A DNA stretch of 64,000 bases from Bacteroidota bacterium (GTDB lineage Bacteria; Bacteroidota; Bacteroidia; Chitinophagales; Chitinophagaceae): contig JAFDXN010000031.1 in the NCBI GenBank assembly GCA_018267915.1, positions 293,173-357,172 on the forward strand, given 5' to 3'. A model generated the notes under the pieces. The model did not search any database and was not told the origin of the DNA. It was given only the letters and a program-made list of their open reading frames with translations. A program made the translations under genes and the position numbers. Of this stretch, positions 51,567 through 61,092 are shown piece by piece. The first letter of the stretch is position 1, and the number at the start of each line of letters is the position of its first letter.

Positions 51567-52083
51567 GAAGATAGTGGTAGTTGGCTCGGAATCAAGTGGC
51601 AAGAGCACCATCAGTGAGGCGCTGGCAAAGGCTTTGAATACCGTGTGGGTACCGGAGTATGCACGCGAATATCTCACTGAGCTTGGCAGGCCTTATACCG
51701 AAGAAGACCATTTAATAATGGCCCGGAAGCAGCTGCAGAGCGAAGATGAACTGGCGGCCAGGGCGAACAAATATCTTGTTTGCGACACCGACCTTTACGT
51801 CATCAAAGTATGGGGTGAAGATAAATATGGCCGCTGTCATCCATGGATACTTGAGCAGATCGCAAAGCGGAAATACGATATGTACCTGCTCACGGACATT
51901 GATATACCCTGGGAGGACGATCCGTTGCGCGAACATAATTTGCCTGAGGAGCGCCGGCATTTTTTCAATATCTATCACGATCTCGTGCTGAACACCGGCC
52001 TGCCGTGGGCATTGCTCAGCGGCAGCCAGGAAGAGCGATTGAACACTGCGTTAAAAGCGATCGCTGCTCAATTCGGCAAATGA
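51556..52083 (+). CDS. NadR-like ribosylnicotinamide kinase
   Basis: The 175-residue protein is a P-loop kinase (GSESSGKST, 10-18) of the NadR C-terminal/AAA_28 type, with PEYAREYL (about 33), DTDLYVIKVW (about 76) and LLTDIDIPWEDDPLRE (about 110). It phosphorylates the nicotinamide riboside brought in by PnuC, trapping it for NAD synthesis. The adenylyltransferase half of classical NadR is missing, as is usual in this group. It overlaps the PAP2 gene by 11 bases. Confidence 0.88.
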   Translation: MEIKKIVVVGSESSGKSTISEALAKALNTVWVPEYAREYLTELGRPYTEEDHLIMARKQLQSEDELAARANKYLVCDTDLYVIKVWGEDKYGRCHPWILEQIAKRKYDMYLLTDIDIPWEDDPLREHNLPEERRHFFNIYHDLVLNTGLPWALLSGSQEERLNTALKAIAAQFGK

Positions 52084-52105
52084 CAATCACATTCTCCGCA
52101 TTCCA

Positions 52106-54199
52106 TCACATTGCATTAAGCAATTCCTCAAATTCGTCCTCGCTCAATATCGTAACGCTCCCAAGCTTCTTGGCTTTCTCCAGTTTCGATCCCGCATCTT
52201 CGCCCACTACCAGGTAATTCAGCTTGCTGCTTACACCGCTCAGTATTGCTCCACCTTTCGATTCCACCAACTCCTCGGCTTCGCTGCGTTTGAATTTATG
52301 GAGTGTGCCCGTAAAAAGGAATGTTTTACCGCTGAATGCTCCATCGGTGGGTGCTTGCCCTTTCAGTGTATTCACCATGTTGACGCCTTCCTGTTCCAGC
52401 ACATCCAGCATATGCCTGTTCTCCTCTTGCGAAAAGAAATGCGCTACCGATGTGGCTACTTTCGGACCAATGTCTTCCAGCGATGTCAGCTTTTCTACAT
52501 CCCAGTCATAAAGGTCTTTGAGGTTTGTTACTGCATTGGCAAGCGTTTTAGCTGTTGTCTCGCCAACGTAGCGTATGCCCAACCCGTATATTAGCCTATT
52601 GAGTGTTTGCTTCTTTGAGTTTTCTATGGACGTCTGAAGGTTATTGATCGACTTTTCGCCGAAGCCTTCGAGCGCTTTTATTTTACCCCAGTCGAGGTGG
52701 TAAATGCCGGGAATATCTTTCAGCAAGCCAAGCTCAAAGAACTTCAGCACATTCGCCCCGCCCAGGTTGCGGATGTCCATAGCGTCTTTGCTCACGTAGT
52801 GTATAATGCGTTCCACCACTTGCGTGGGGCAGTTCACATTATCACAGCGCCATGCCGCCTCGCCTTCCGTCTTTACTAGCTGGCTGTTGCATACAGGGCA
52901 GTGGCTTGGAAACTTTATTTTTTCCTCGCTGCCATCGCGCAGTTCCGCAAGTGGCTTTACTATATACGGTATCACGTCCCCGGCACGTTCCACCAGCACA
53001 GTATCGCCTATGTGCAAGTCTTTCTCCCGCACCACATCTTCATTGAACAGAGAGATTGAGGTAACGGTCACACCGCCTATATGCACTGGGTCTATTTTGG
53101 CTACAGGCGTGATAGTGCCTGTACGGCCTACCTGGAACTCTACCCTGCGCAGCTTACTTGTAGCCTGCCGTGCTTTGAACTTATAAGCCACTGCCCAGCG
53201 CGGGTGGTGACTCGTCATGCCCATCTTGTCCTGCAGGGCGAAATCATTCACTTTTATCACAAGCCCGTCCACTTCAAAAGGTAGCGTGTCCCTTTTTTCT
53301 TCGAAAGCCGCACAGAAGTCTATTACATCTTCTATCCTGTTGAATTTGCGCATCTCCTTTGTTGGGGTAGGGAAGCCCAGGTTGTACAGCCACTGTATAG
53401 TATCGTAATGGGTATGCAGTTCCTTCGGGATTTCACCGCTAAGTGTATAGTAGCTTACCTGGTACAGGATAGCAGTCAGGCCACGTTTGCCTACTTCCCT
53501 CGGGTCCAGTATGCGAAGTGTGCCCGATGCCGCATTGCGGGGATTGGCCAGTGGCGCCAGTCCTTCAGCTGCTCTCTGTGCGTTGAAGGCAGCAAATACA
53601 TCTTTGTGTATCACGCATTCGCCGCGTATCTCCACTGTTTGCACACCATACCTCATAAATGCGGCAGAGAGCGGTACGGATTTTATCTGCTTGATGTTTA
53701 TGGTTATCTCCTCGCCCATTACCCCGTCGCCACGTGTAGCGCCCCGCACCAGTTTGCCATCTTCATATATCAACGATATGCTGGCGCCGTCATACTTTGG
53801 TTCCACACAGTATTCTATCGGCACATCCCCTGCCAGCTCCTTGCACTTTCGGTCCCAGTCCAGCAAGTCCTCGGCATTGTAGGTATTATCGAGGCTCAGC
53901 ATGGGCACCAGGTGGCTCACAGGCGGAAATTTTTCGCTCAGCCCCAGTGCTACCCTTTGTGTCGGCGAGTCGCTTGTTACCAGTTCAGGATGTGCCGTTT
54001 CCAGTTCTTTCAGTTTTTTGAACAAGGTGTCATATTCAAAATCGCTGAACACCGGTTCACTCTGCACGTAGTATTTCCAGTCTGCATATACGATCACGTC
54101 GCGCAGCGACTGTGCTGCTTTTTCATTATTGCCGGGCAGTTTTTCTATGAGTGCTTTTGCCTGCTCGTAAAGTTTTTTTTCTTCTTCTTTGCTGTACAT
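52106..54199 (-). CDS. ligA: NAD-dependent DNA ligase
   Basis: The 697-residue protein has all LigA parts: the Ia domain, the adenylation domain with Lys135 in VEPKYDGAS, an OB fold, a Cys4 zinc finger (CPVCNSQL and RCDNVNCPTQ, about 425-450), helix-hairpin-helix repeats and a C-terminal BRCT domain (about 620-697). It seals nicks in DNA replication and repair, using NAD. Confidence 0.97.
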   Translation of the reverse strand: MYSKEEEKKLYEQAKALIEKLPGNNEKAAQSLRDVIVYADWKYYVQSEPVFSDFEYDTLFKKLKELETAHPELVTSDSPTQRVALGLSEKFPPVSHLVPMLSLDNTYNAEDLLDWDRKCKELAGDVPIEYCVEPKYDGASISLIYEDGKLVRGATRGDGVMGEEITINIKQIKSVPLSAAFMRYGVQTVEIRGECVIHKDVFAAFNAQRAAEGLAPLANPRNAASGTLRILDPREVGKRGLTAILYQVSYYTLSGEIPKELHTHYDTIQWLYNLGFPTPTKEMRKFNRIEDVIDFCAAFEEKRDTLPFEVDGLVIKVNDFALQDKMGMTSHHPRWAVAYKFKARQATSKLRRVEFQVGRTGTITPVAKIDPVHIGGVTVTSISLFNEDVVREKDLHIGDTVLVERAGDVIPYIVKPLAELRDGSEEKIKFPSHCPVCNSQLVKTEGEAAWRCDNVNCPTQVVERIIHYVSKDAMDIRNLGGANVLKFFELGLLKDIPGIYHLDWGKIKALEGFGEKSINNLQTSIENSKKQTLNRLIYGLGIRYVGETTAKTLANAVTNLKDLYDWDVEKLTSLEDIGPKVATSVAHFFSQEENRHMLDVLEQEGVNMVNTLKGQAPTDGAFSGKTFLFTGTLHKFKRSEAEELVESKGGAILSGVSSKLNYLVVGEDAGSKLEKAKKLGSVTILSEDEFEELLNAM

Positions 54200-54281
54200 T
54201 GAGGATAGCTTGCTGCTGTAAAGATAATGGGAGCCTTTGCGTCTTAGCGCCTTTGCGGTTAAATTAATTTAAACACGAAAC

Positions 54282-54902
54282 TCAGGCAAAACCTGGCTCA
54301 AAAGCCCCCGCGCCCTCACGTATCAATTCAGGTGCGCCGCCTGTGCAGTCGATCACCGTCGATGGGATGATGCCACCCGGCCCCCCGTCTATGACCATAT
54401 CCACCAGCCTGCCGAAGCGTTGTTCCATAAGCTCCGGATCGGTATAATATTCCACTTCGTCGTCCATTGGCAGAGAGACGCTCATGAGCGGGTGCTCCAG
54501 TTCTGATACGATCTGCTGGCATATCTTATGGTCGGGCATGCGTATGCCCACGGTGTCCTTCTTGTTTTTCAGCATCTTAGGCACCAGCTTACTCGCTTCC
54601 AGGATAAATGTGTATGGTCCTGGAAGCAGCCGCTTCAGCATCCTGAAGGTGGCAGTATCTACACTCTTGCTATATACACTTAGGTTACTCAGGTCGCTAC
54701 AGACGAAGGAGAACTGCGCTTTCTTAGGGTCAATACCTTTGATACGGCATATCCTTTCGATAGCGTTAACATTGAAAATATCACAGCCCAAACCATATAT
54801 TGTATCCGTCGGGTAAATGATCACCCCACCTTTTTGGAGACATTCCACTACCTGTTTTACCAGGCGCGGCTGCGGATTGTCGGGATGAATGTGGATGAGC
54901 AT
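54282..54902 (-). CDS. Sua5/YciO/YrdC-family protein (YciO type)
   Basis: The 206-residue protein has the family start (GGVIIYPTDTIYGLGCDI, about 25-42), ERICRIKG, and SVSLPMDD. The opening IHPDNPQPRLVKQ is closer to E. coli YciO than to TsaC. Sua5/TsaC members make the threonylcarbamoyl-AMP used for tRNA t6A; YciO activity is weaker and its role less clear. ATG at 54902 is chosen because the fold starts there. Confidence 0.85.
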   Translation of the reverse strand: MLIHIHPDNPQPRLVKQVVECLQKGGVIIYPTDTIYGLGCDIFNVNAIERICRIKGIDPKKAQFSFVCSDLSNLSVYSKSVDTATFRMLKRLLPGPYTFILEASKLVPKMLKNKKDTVGIRMPDHKICQQIVSELEHPLMSVSLPMDDEVEYYTDPELMEQRFGRLVDMVIDGGPGGIIPSTVIDCTGGAPELIREGAGAFEPGFA

Positions 54903-55056
54903 GATGTGAAGGTACAGTATAATATTTGTGCCGTCACGTAAATAGGGTACGCTCAACAGCGATGTGGATATCGTAATTTGGAAAGTCCTTCGTCACCCGA
55001 AAGGGTCCTTCAGTAGTCAATTTGAATTTCTCTTGCTTAATCAGTATTTTTCTTTC

Positions 55057-55884
55057 ATGTTCAGGTATACTTGCATTCTTGTGTTGCTGTTCACATCGCT
55101 CTGTTCCTGCGATGGAAGCGGACAAAACGGGGGCAGCGGCGGGGCAATAGACCTAAAGATGAACCTGCAAAAAGGCGCAGTGTACCGCTACACCATCAAG
55201 AACCACCAGGTAAATACGCACGAACTGAAAGGCAGGAACCTGAGTAACGAGCTTAATATCGAGACCGACCTTGAGTATTCTGTTACCGGCGCTGACGCTA
55301 CACATACCAGCCTTTCGGCCAGCTACGAGAAAATAAGTGTGGAACCCAGTTATACCAGTCAACTTAGTACCATGCTGCACAAGCCCTTCCACATCACGCT
55401 CGACGATAAAGGCCGCATTATGGCCATCGAGAGCTACAAACAATTCAGCGCCGATAGCGTTGTGGACGAGACCCAACTGCTGGATAGCGCTCTGCACTCG
55501 ATGATACAGCAGGCTTTCAATATCTACCCCGGCAGGCCCGTTAAGCCGGGCGATAGTTGGACCAACGGTTACACAGTGTCGCTTGGCTTCATGGACCTGT
55601 CATCACGCAATACCTACCGGCTCACATCCGTGAAGGATGGCATAGCGCATATAGAGACCACCAGCCGAATTAGCAGTAAACAAGGTATTAATGATGTTAT
55701 GAGGCGTATGAAGATCGAACTGGAGGGTGTGCAAACAGGTGGCCTCGATGTTGATGTCGCTACCGGCCTTGTGATGGGCAATGTGCAGAACCTGCAAGTG
55801 ACAGGCAGTAACTATGTGAATGGCGAGCAAGTGGCCATGCACATTGATGCCGAGATAAGCGTAATCGGCAATAAATTAAAATAA
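55057..55884 (+). CDS. DUF6263-family lipoprotein
   Basis: The 275-residue lipoprotein has a signal peptide with lipobox LCSC (Cys at about 18), a short Gly-rich linker, and a beta-rich domain with LQKGAVYRYTIKN, KPFHITLDDKGRI and NIYPGRPVKPGDSW. Its neighbour shows the same landmarks, so they are tandem paralogues. ATG at 55057 is required for the signal peptide. Function unknown. Confidence 0.8.
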   Translation: MFRYTCILVLLFTSLCSCDGSGQNGGSGGAIDLKMNLQKGAVYRYTIKNHQVNTHELKGRNLSNELNIETDLEYSVTGADATHTSLSASYEKISVEPSYTSQLSTMLHKPFHITLDDKGRIMAIESYKQFSADSVVDETQLLDSALHSMIQQAFNIYPGRPVKPGDSWTNGYTVSLGFMDLSSRNTYRLTSVKDGIAHIETTSRISSKQGINDVMRRMKIELEGVQTGGLDVDVATGLVMGNVQNLQVTGSNYVNGEQVAMHIDAEISVIGNKLK

Positions 55885-55956
55885 GGCTTTATCACCTGCT
55901 GTACCCTGGATTTCAGGCAGCTTTATTTTGTGATTTATTATGCGTATTTTTCTAAC

Positions 55957-56841
55957 ATGAAAAAGCTCATCTCATATCTCATCGTACCCGCAATATTGTT
56001 TGCAGCATGCAAGGGTGGAGGCAATTCCACTAATAGCGACGGCAGTATCAACCTGAAATTCAATTTTCAGAAGGGTAGCAAATATAAATATGCGGTAAAG
56101 AACAGCCAGACGATAAAGGAGAGCGCCATGGGACAGAGCATGGAGATACACCAGGATATGGACATGACATCAAGTTATGAGGTGTCGGCTGCGGATGGCG
56201 ACAACAAGAAACTCACCGTTACCTACGACAGAATAGCCATGAAACAAAAGAATGCCATGGCCGGCATGGATATGAACTATGACAGCGATGACAAGGAACA
56301 TAGCAACCCGATGCTAAATGCTCTCGGCGATATGCTGCATAAACCGTTTAGTATGACGGTTACGGACAAGGGTGAAGTGATGGCCGTAGATGGATTTGAC
56401 AAGCTCATGCCTGCAGGCGGTAAGACGATCGTGAGCGACAGTACTATACGCGATATGATGCAACAGGCCTTCTACATATACCCGCAAAAGGCTGTGAAAC
56501 CCGGAGACACATGGAGTAACAGCTATGCTATGTCGATGCAGGTAATGAAAATGAAGACCGACAATAACTTTAAGCTGGTATCGGTAAGCAATGGCGTGGC
56601 CCATGTAGAGATGAGCTCAACCATTAGCACAGCTCCGGGCGCCGGGGGGGCTGAAACGAAGGACCTGAAAATGGAGCTGAACGGCACTCAAACCGGCAGC
56701 ATGGATATAGATGTAAATACAGGCATGCTGATAAATAGTAAGCTAAAACAGCAGATAGCCGGCAATATCGAGACCCAAGGCATGAAGATGCCTATGAGCA
56801 TCAATACTGAGGTAAACGTTACCGGAAGTAAAGTGAACTAA
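55957..56841 (+). CDS. DUF6263-family lipoprotein, second copy
   Basis: The 294-residue lipoprotein has lipobox LFAAC and the landmarks of the upstream gene: FQKGSKYKYAVKN, KPFSMTVTDKGEV and YIYPQKAVKPGDTWSN. It is methionine-rich in the middle (QKNAMAGMDMNYDSDD). The pair likely arose by duplication and then diverged. ATG at 55957 fits the signal peptide. Function unknown. Confidence 0.8.
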   Translation: MKKLISYLIVPAILFAACKGGGNSTNSDGSINLKFNFQKGSKYKYAVKNSQTIKESAMGQSMEIHQDMDMTSSYEVSAADGDNKKLTVTYDRIAMKQKNAMAGMDMNYDSDDKEHSNPMLNALGDMLHKPFSMTVTDKGEVMAVDGFDKLMPAGGKTIVSDSTIRDMMQQAFYIYPQKAVKPGDTWSNSYAMSMQVMKMKTDNNFKLVSVSNGVAHVEMSSTISTAPGAGGAETKDLKMELNGTQTGSMDIDVNTGMLINSKLKQQIAGNIETQGMKMPMSINTEVNVTGSKVN

Positions 56842-56849
56842 ATAAAACT

Positions 56850-56876
56850 CCCCGGTATCTGTCCGACAGCCCGGGG
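56850..56876 (+). terminator. Intrinsic terminator after the second lipoprotein
   Basis: A ccccgg / ccgggg stem (6 bp, 15-base loop with its own short pairing) is followed by aaattttttt, 8 bases after the stop. Confidence 0.7.
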
Positions 56877-56938
56877 AAATTTTTTTGGTTAGTAGTTTAC
56901 ACTACAATATTAGTTTCACTACAATTAGTGTATATCAA

Positions 56939-57781
56939 TTACTGTGCCATTGCATCATCAACAGCCGGGGCATCGCCGGAATTAACAGGACCTTCACTAT
57001 CCGAAGGTGATGGGCCATCTGCCGTCATGTCTTCTTCACGGCCATCGTTACGCTCTATGATAAAATTGTTACGGCCTGTTCCTATTAATATGCTCAGGAA
57101 GCGTTGCTGTATCAATTCCAGCATGGAAAGGAATGTAAAAATGGCATGTATGCGGTTTTGGCACTGTCCAAAAAGCGTCTCAAAAGCTACGCGCTGCGTG
57201 CTTTGCATATAGTCGAGCAGGAAGGCGCGTTGGCCTTCCATGCTGTAGTTATACTTTACTACTACGTGCTGTGGTTTATCCGTCCGGTCCTTGAAGCGCT
57301 TCATGGTGCGCTCAAACGCCTGCATCAGCTTGAACATGGTAACCGTCTGTATTTCGGTACCTTCTGCGTATTCTTCCCCCAAAGCATCCAGCTCGTTACG
57401 GATATTACCCCGCTTGATCTGCAGCATACGCTCGGCTTCCATCATCATCATCTGCTCCGAGGCCTCTTTAAAGCGTTTGTACTCCAGTATCTTGTCCACC
57501 AGTTCCTGACGTGGATCGATCTCATTGCCCTGTGCATCCAGTTCTTTGCGTGGCAGCAACATCCTGGCCTTGATGCGCATAAGGGTGGAGATGAACAATA
57601 TAAACTCAGAAGCCAGCTCTATATTGAGCGACTCCATGGTGTGTATGTAGTCGAGGAAGTCTTTAGTAATGTTGTGAATGGGTATGTTATAGATGTCGAG
57701 CTCATCGCGCTCGATAAAAAACAGCAGCAGGTCGAAGGGGCCTTCGAACTGCGGCAGCTTTATCTGGTAAGTACTTGACAT
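56939..57781 (-). CDS. scpA: Segregation and condensation protein A
   Basis: The 280-residue protein opens with the ScpA signature IKLPQFEGPFDLLLFFIERDELDI and shows FILFISTLMRIKARMLLP (about 62-80) and a C-terminal winged helix. It is the kleisin that joins SMC and ScpB in chromosome organisation. A Ser/Asp/Pro-rich tail of about 35 residues follows the fold. Confidence 0.93.
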   Translation of the reverse strand: MSSTYQIKLPQFEGPFDLLLFFIERDELDIYNIPIHNITKDFLDYIHTMESLNIELASEFILFISTLMRIKARMLLPRKELDAQGNEIDPRQELVDKILEYKRFKEASEQMMMMEAERMLQIKRGNIRNELDALGEEYAEGTEIQTVTMFKLMQAFERTMKRFKDRTDKPQHVVVKYNYSMEGQRAFLLDYMQSTQRVAFETLFGQCQNRIHAIFTFLSMLELIQQRFLSILIGTGRNNFIIERNDGREEDMTADGPSPSDSEGPVNSGDAPAVDDAMAQ

Positions 57782-57948
57782 GAAATATTTAAAAAATAAA
57801 CAGCCGTACTATCGTCCGGCTACCGTCAAAAATAAACTATTTAGCGGGCACGGCAAGAAGAAAAAAATGTGTGGGGATTGGCGGTGGGTAAAAACAACAA
57901 TGTCCCACAGCCAGTGCTGCGGGACATCATGTCAGGTATTTGGAATGG

Positions 57949-58971
57949 CTAAAATTTATATTCAAATCCGAAAGAGAAGATCTGCTTCAACTGCAGCCAG
58001 CCCAGGCCCTCTCCGGGCTCGTTTTTGTCCAGGGTTGCGCCCGTGGTCTTGTCCACTTTGTATTTGGTATAAGGCACGTCATTGTCGTAAATAAAGGTTG
58101 CGCCTAATGTAAGGCTCAGGAATTTTGACACCTTCATGCTGAAGATATTGTCCCAAAGCACATCTATGTTGCCAGGGTTATCGTATTTCACGATAGTACC
58201 GGTGCTATCCTTAATGTTTTTTGCCAGGTAGTTGCAGTAGAGATCGAGGCGGGTCTTGTACGTAATGCTTTTAGTAATATTTGCAGTATACCTGCCTGAG
58301 AAATACGCACCGACCTCAAACCGTGATGTTTTACCATACTCCACACCAAAAGCGCCATCGGGCTTCATTGTGGTGTAGTATTTAGAAGCCAGCGTGAGGC
58401 GTGCTGCCACAGGGGAAAGGAAGAGACTCAGATCGGTACCTCTCCTGTACTCAAGGCCGGCTGCGAGTGTGAGGTATGCGGGTGAAAGGAATTTTGAAGT
58501 GGAGAATGAGTCGAAGTTAGAGTAGGTATAATCGTAACCCTTGGTAAATTGCGATTTGAAGTTAAACAAGCCGGTGATATACAGTCCTGCCGTATCGATC
58601 CTGTGGCCAAACTTGGAAGTAAAGTCTATACGATCGTCGGTTTTGCGGGGCACGAAGCCCGTGGAGTATGCGTAGAGCAGGCCATAGGTCATATCCAGGC
58701 TGTTGCTCCACACATTACGGTTGGCGAGGCGCGTCAGGTTGCCGCTAAAGATACCATTGGCGGCCAGCGAGGCCAGTTCACCACCTGCCGCCCAGTTATG
58801 CAGGAAGCCTTCGTTGATGCCGAGATCGAGCACGCCGCTATAGATCCATGCAGTGGTGTCCTTGTTTTGTGTCTGGAGCGACTTTTTTACATCGTCCGTA
58901 TTGCCGAGTTGCGCACTTGCATTAAGGCCAAGGATCGCAGTGCCCAATAAGGATAGTAATACCTTTTTCAT
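57949..58971 (-). CDS. DUF3078 outer-membrane-type protein
   Basis: The 340-residue protein has a signal peptide (to NASA) and a beta-barrel composition with alternating strands, ending in a terminal aromatic residue (FEYKF), as outer-membrane barrels do. The motif NEGFLHNWAAGGELASLAAN (about 57-76) is typical of DUF3078. Function unknown. The gap at 57782-57948 shows nothing recognisable. Confidence 0.85.
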   Translation of the reverse strand: MKKVLLSLLGTAILGLNASAQLGNTDDVKKSLQTQNKDTTAWIYSGVLDLGINEGFLHNWAAGGELASLAANGIFSGNLTRLANRNVWSNSLDMTYGLLYAYSTGFVPRKTDDRIDFTSKFGHRIDTAGLYITGLFNFKSQFTKGYDYTYSNFDSFSTSKFLSPAYLTLAAGLEYRRGTDLSLFLSPVAARLTLASKYYTTMKPDGAFGVEYGKTSRFEVGAYFSGRYTANITKSITYKTRLDLYCNYLAKNIKDSTGTIVKYDNPGNIDVLWDNIFSMKVSKFLSLTLGATFIYDNDVPYTKYKVDKTTGATLDKNEPGEGLGWLQLKQIFSFGFEYKF

Positions 58972-59009
58972 TCTTACGCTTTTATGATTGATCTGATGTT
59001 AATCTAAGC

Positions 59010-60074
59010 TTATCTTGGATTGTATTTAGATTCCTGTAGAAATTTTTGTGGGTCTGTATCCTGCATCAGCTGTTGCAAGGTGGTGTTGGGATGCTCTTTC
59101 ATGTACGCTTTCACGATCTGGTAGCCCAGCCAGCTACCGATATTGCCGGGGCATTGTTTGGCTATCTCTTCCGTGTTGGGGCCATCGTTCACATAGCGGT
59201 ATGTATTCTGGATATTGGTCTCGTAAAAGAGCTTGTTTGAAACAAAGAAGTTATAGATCTGCACCCGGTTTTGTTCACAGCCTTTCAAGTCTTCGGCAGT
59301 GTATGCGAGCCTTGTAGTATCTCCGACAAAGGGTAGCACCTTACTGAGGAAGTATTGCATTTTGCCCCGCTGTATCATCATATCGAGAAGGGTTCGTCCT
59401 TCGGTATGATAGGGATAAATATCGTCGCTTACGAGGGAGAAAACCGATACAGGAATGTAAGACGGCTCGAGTTGCTTGATTACAAAATCCTGTACACCCA
59501 CCGACTTGTAAAAAGGGTAGTGCGGTCCCAGGAACATGTCTAGGTTAATGCCGATATTTCCATTGGTTTCAATAAATGCCGGCAATTTCTTTAGCCAGAA
59601 AACAGAGTATATTACCTTAGGTACCTTGTAGTTTGGGAAATAGTTGAGGAGGTATTGAAAGCCCTTTGTAAGTTGCTCGTTGCTCGCATTTACGTCAGGA
59701 AAATGGCGACCGACAGTGTCCAGCAACCCTTTAAAGTCTTTAAAGGTCAGGTAAACTCTCATGCCCTTATTAATAGCATCGGCGGTGTCGCTGTATTGGC
59801 CTCTGAGGCCGAAACCCATTAAGGTGTCGAGGTAAAAATCGAGGAAGTCGGGGTATTTGATCTTTAGTTGTTGCAGTCCCTGGGCTACCTTATTGGTATC
59901 GACGGCTGCGAGGTCGCGGTCGAAGCGACGGGTGTCAAGGGTTACTTTTATGGCTGAAACATCGGGTGCTTTTTCACCGGAATTACAGCCTGTTACGACG
60001 ATAGCCAGCAGCATACCGAATGTGGATATGTGTGTAAAAAGGGAGGGCTTAGCCCATCTCAAGTACTTCAACAT
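59010..60074 (-). CDS. gldB: Gliding-motility lipoprotein GldB
   Basis: The 354-residue lipoprotein has a lipobox VVTGC (Cys30) and the GldB pattern: TRRFDRDLAAVD (about 50), YPDFLDFYLDTLMGFG, GNIGINLDMFLGPHYPFY, and a C-terminal PGNIGSWLGYQIVKAYM. GldB is needed for gliding in Flavobacterium, but homologues occur also in non-gliding Bacteroidota. It diverges from the barrel protein gene 91 bases away. Confidence 0.87.
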   Translation of the reverse strand: MLKYLRWAKPSLFTHISTFGMLLAIVVTGCNSGEKAPDVSAIKVTLDTRRFDRDLAAVDTNKVAQGLQQLKIKYPDFLDFYLDTLMGFGLRGQYSDTADAINKGMRVYLTFKDFKGLLDTVGRHFPDVNASNEQLTKGFQYLLNYFPNYKVPKVIYSVFWLKKLPAFIETNGNIGINLDMFLGPHYPFYKSVGVQDFVIKQLEPSYIPVSVFSLVSDDIYPYHTEGRTLLDMMIQRGKMQYFLSKVLPFVGDTTRLAYTAEDLKGCEQNRVQIYNFFVSNKLFYETNIQNTYRYVNDGPNTEEIAKQCPGNIGSWLGYQIVKAYMKEHPNTTLQQLMQDTDPQKFLQESKYNPR

Positions 60075-60165
60075 CGGGAAATGGTTTTATTTTTACTGTG
60101 ACAAAAATAACATTAGCCAAGGAATAGGCCCGAAAATTGTACTAAAAGCCCAGAACAACAGCCAT

Positions 60166-61014
60166 ATGAAGAAATTTTTCCTGTTGGCAGTATTTGCCGT
60201 TACCGGCATCCACTCCACACAAGCACAAAGATATGAATATGAGGATGGGACACCCGTAGAAGGACCGCGGCACCACCGGGACCATCACCGCGGCGGCACC
60301 AGTGTGAGCGATTTGCGCTTCGGTGCATACTTTGCGCCCACTATAGCATGGATGCACCCCACCACCGGCAAAAGCGATAATGGCCTTTATAGCGTGAGCA
60401 GCGAAGGCAGCAAGCTGGGCTACATGTGGGGATTAATGATGGACTATTATTTTGCTGACAATTATGCTTTTAGCACTGGTTTCAATCTGAACACCGGAGG
60501 CGGTATCCTGTCGACCCGGTATATAGGACCCGGCCCGTCAAGCAGCAGCGCCTATGTGACCAATAATGTTTATGAAACCAAATTCAATTACAATTTACAA
60601 TACCTGGAAGTGCCTTTTAACCTGAAACTCCGCTCGGACGAACTTGGGCCTGCCGGTATACAAATGTTCGGGCAGTTAGGATTGTCGGTGGGATTTAACC
60701 TTGCGCATAAAGCTACGTATACCGTACAGTACAGTGACAGCACAGGAAGTATGCTAGCCGAAAAAAGCGGCAACAATGAGAAGCTGCGGGGAACACTCGC
60801 AGTGCCGCCTGTAATTTTTGCTTTGAACGTCGGGGGTGGAGTAGAATACCCGGTAAGCGAAAAAATGAGCCTTTACGCCGGCATTTTCTTTAACAACGGT
60901 TTTGCACCTGATGCCACCAATCCCGGCAATTATGATCTTGGTTACAACGGTAGTTTCAAAGACGGGAATACCAGGCTGAACAATTTTGCGATCCGTTTAG
61001 GAATATTCTTTTAA
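60166..61014 (+). CDS. Outer-membrane beta-barrel protein (PorT-like)
   Basis: The 282-residue protein has a signal peptide (to TQAQ), a His-rich linker (PRHHRDHHRGG, about 32-42), and a barrel with LRFGAYFAPTIAW, YLEVPFNLKLRS and a final aromatic residue (RLGIFF). The barrel class matches PorT/OmpW-like Bacteroidota proteins; PorT itself works in T9SS assembly, but this cannot be fixed here. ATG at 60166 gives the signal peptide. The His-rich part may bind metal. Confidence 0.75.
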   Translation: MKKFFLLAVFAVTGIHSTQAQRYEYEDGTPVEGPRHHRDHHRGGTSVSDLRFGAYFAPTIAWMHPTTGKSDNGLYSVSSEGSKLGYMWGLMMDYYFADNYAFSTGFNLNTGGGILSTRYIGPGPSSSSAYVTNNVYETKFNYNLQYLEVPFNLKLRSDELGPAGIQMFGQLGLSVGFNLAHKATYTVQYSDSTGSMLAEKSGNNEKLRGTLAVPPVIFALNVGGGVEYPVSEKMSLYAGIFFNNGFAPDATNPGNYDLGYNGSFKDGNTRLNNFAIRLGIFF

Positions 61015-61044
61015 ATTACACCGTCGTTTAACCAAAACAACAAC

Positions 61045-61069
61045 GCCCGTACAATAACTTTGTGCGGGC
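61045..61069 (+). terminator. Intrinsic terminator before nadE
   Basis: A 9-bp stem with one wobble pair (gcccgtaca / tgtgcgggc) is followed by attttct. It lies between the barrel gene and nadE, and argues for the nadE start at 61093 rather than an ATG inside the hairpin. Confidence 0.8.
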
Positions 61070-61092
61070 ATTTTCTCTTAAACAGCACGGCA

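Noticed and set aside
53408..54202. A 264-codon open frame on the + strand
   Set aside because: It runs antisense to the well-supported ligA gene; its translation is Cys/Phe-rich without family likeness.
57104..57778. A 224-codon open frame on the + strand
   Set aside because: Antisense to scpA, which has a clear family match.
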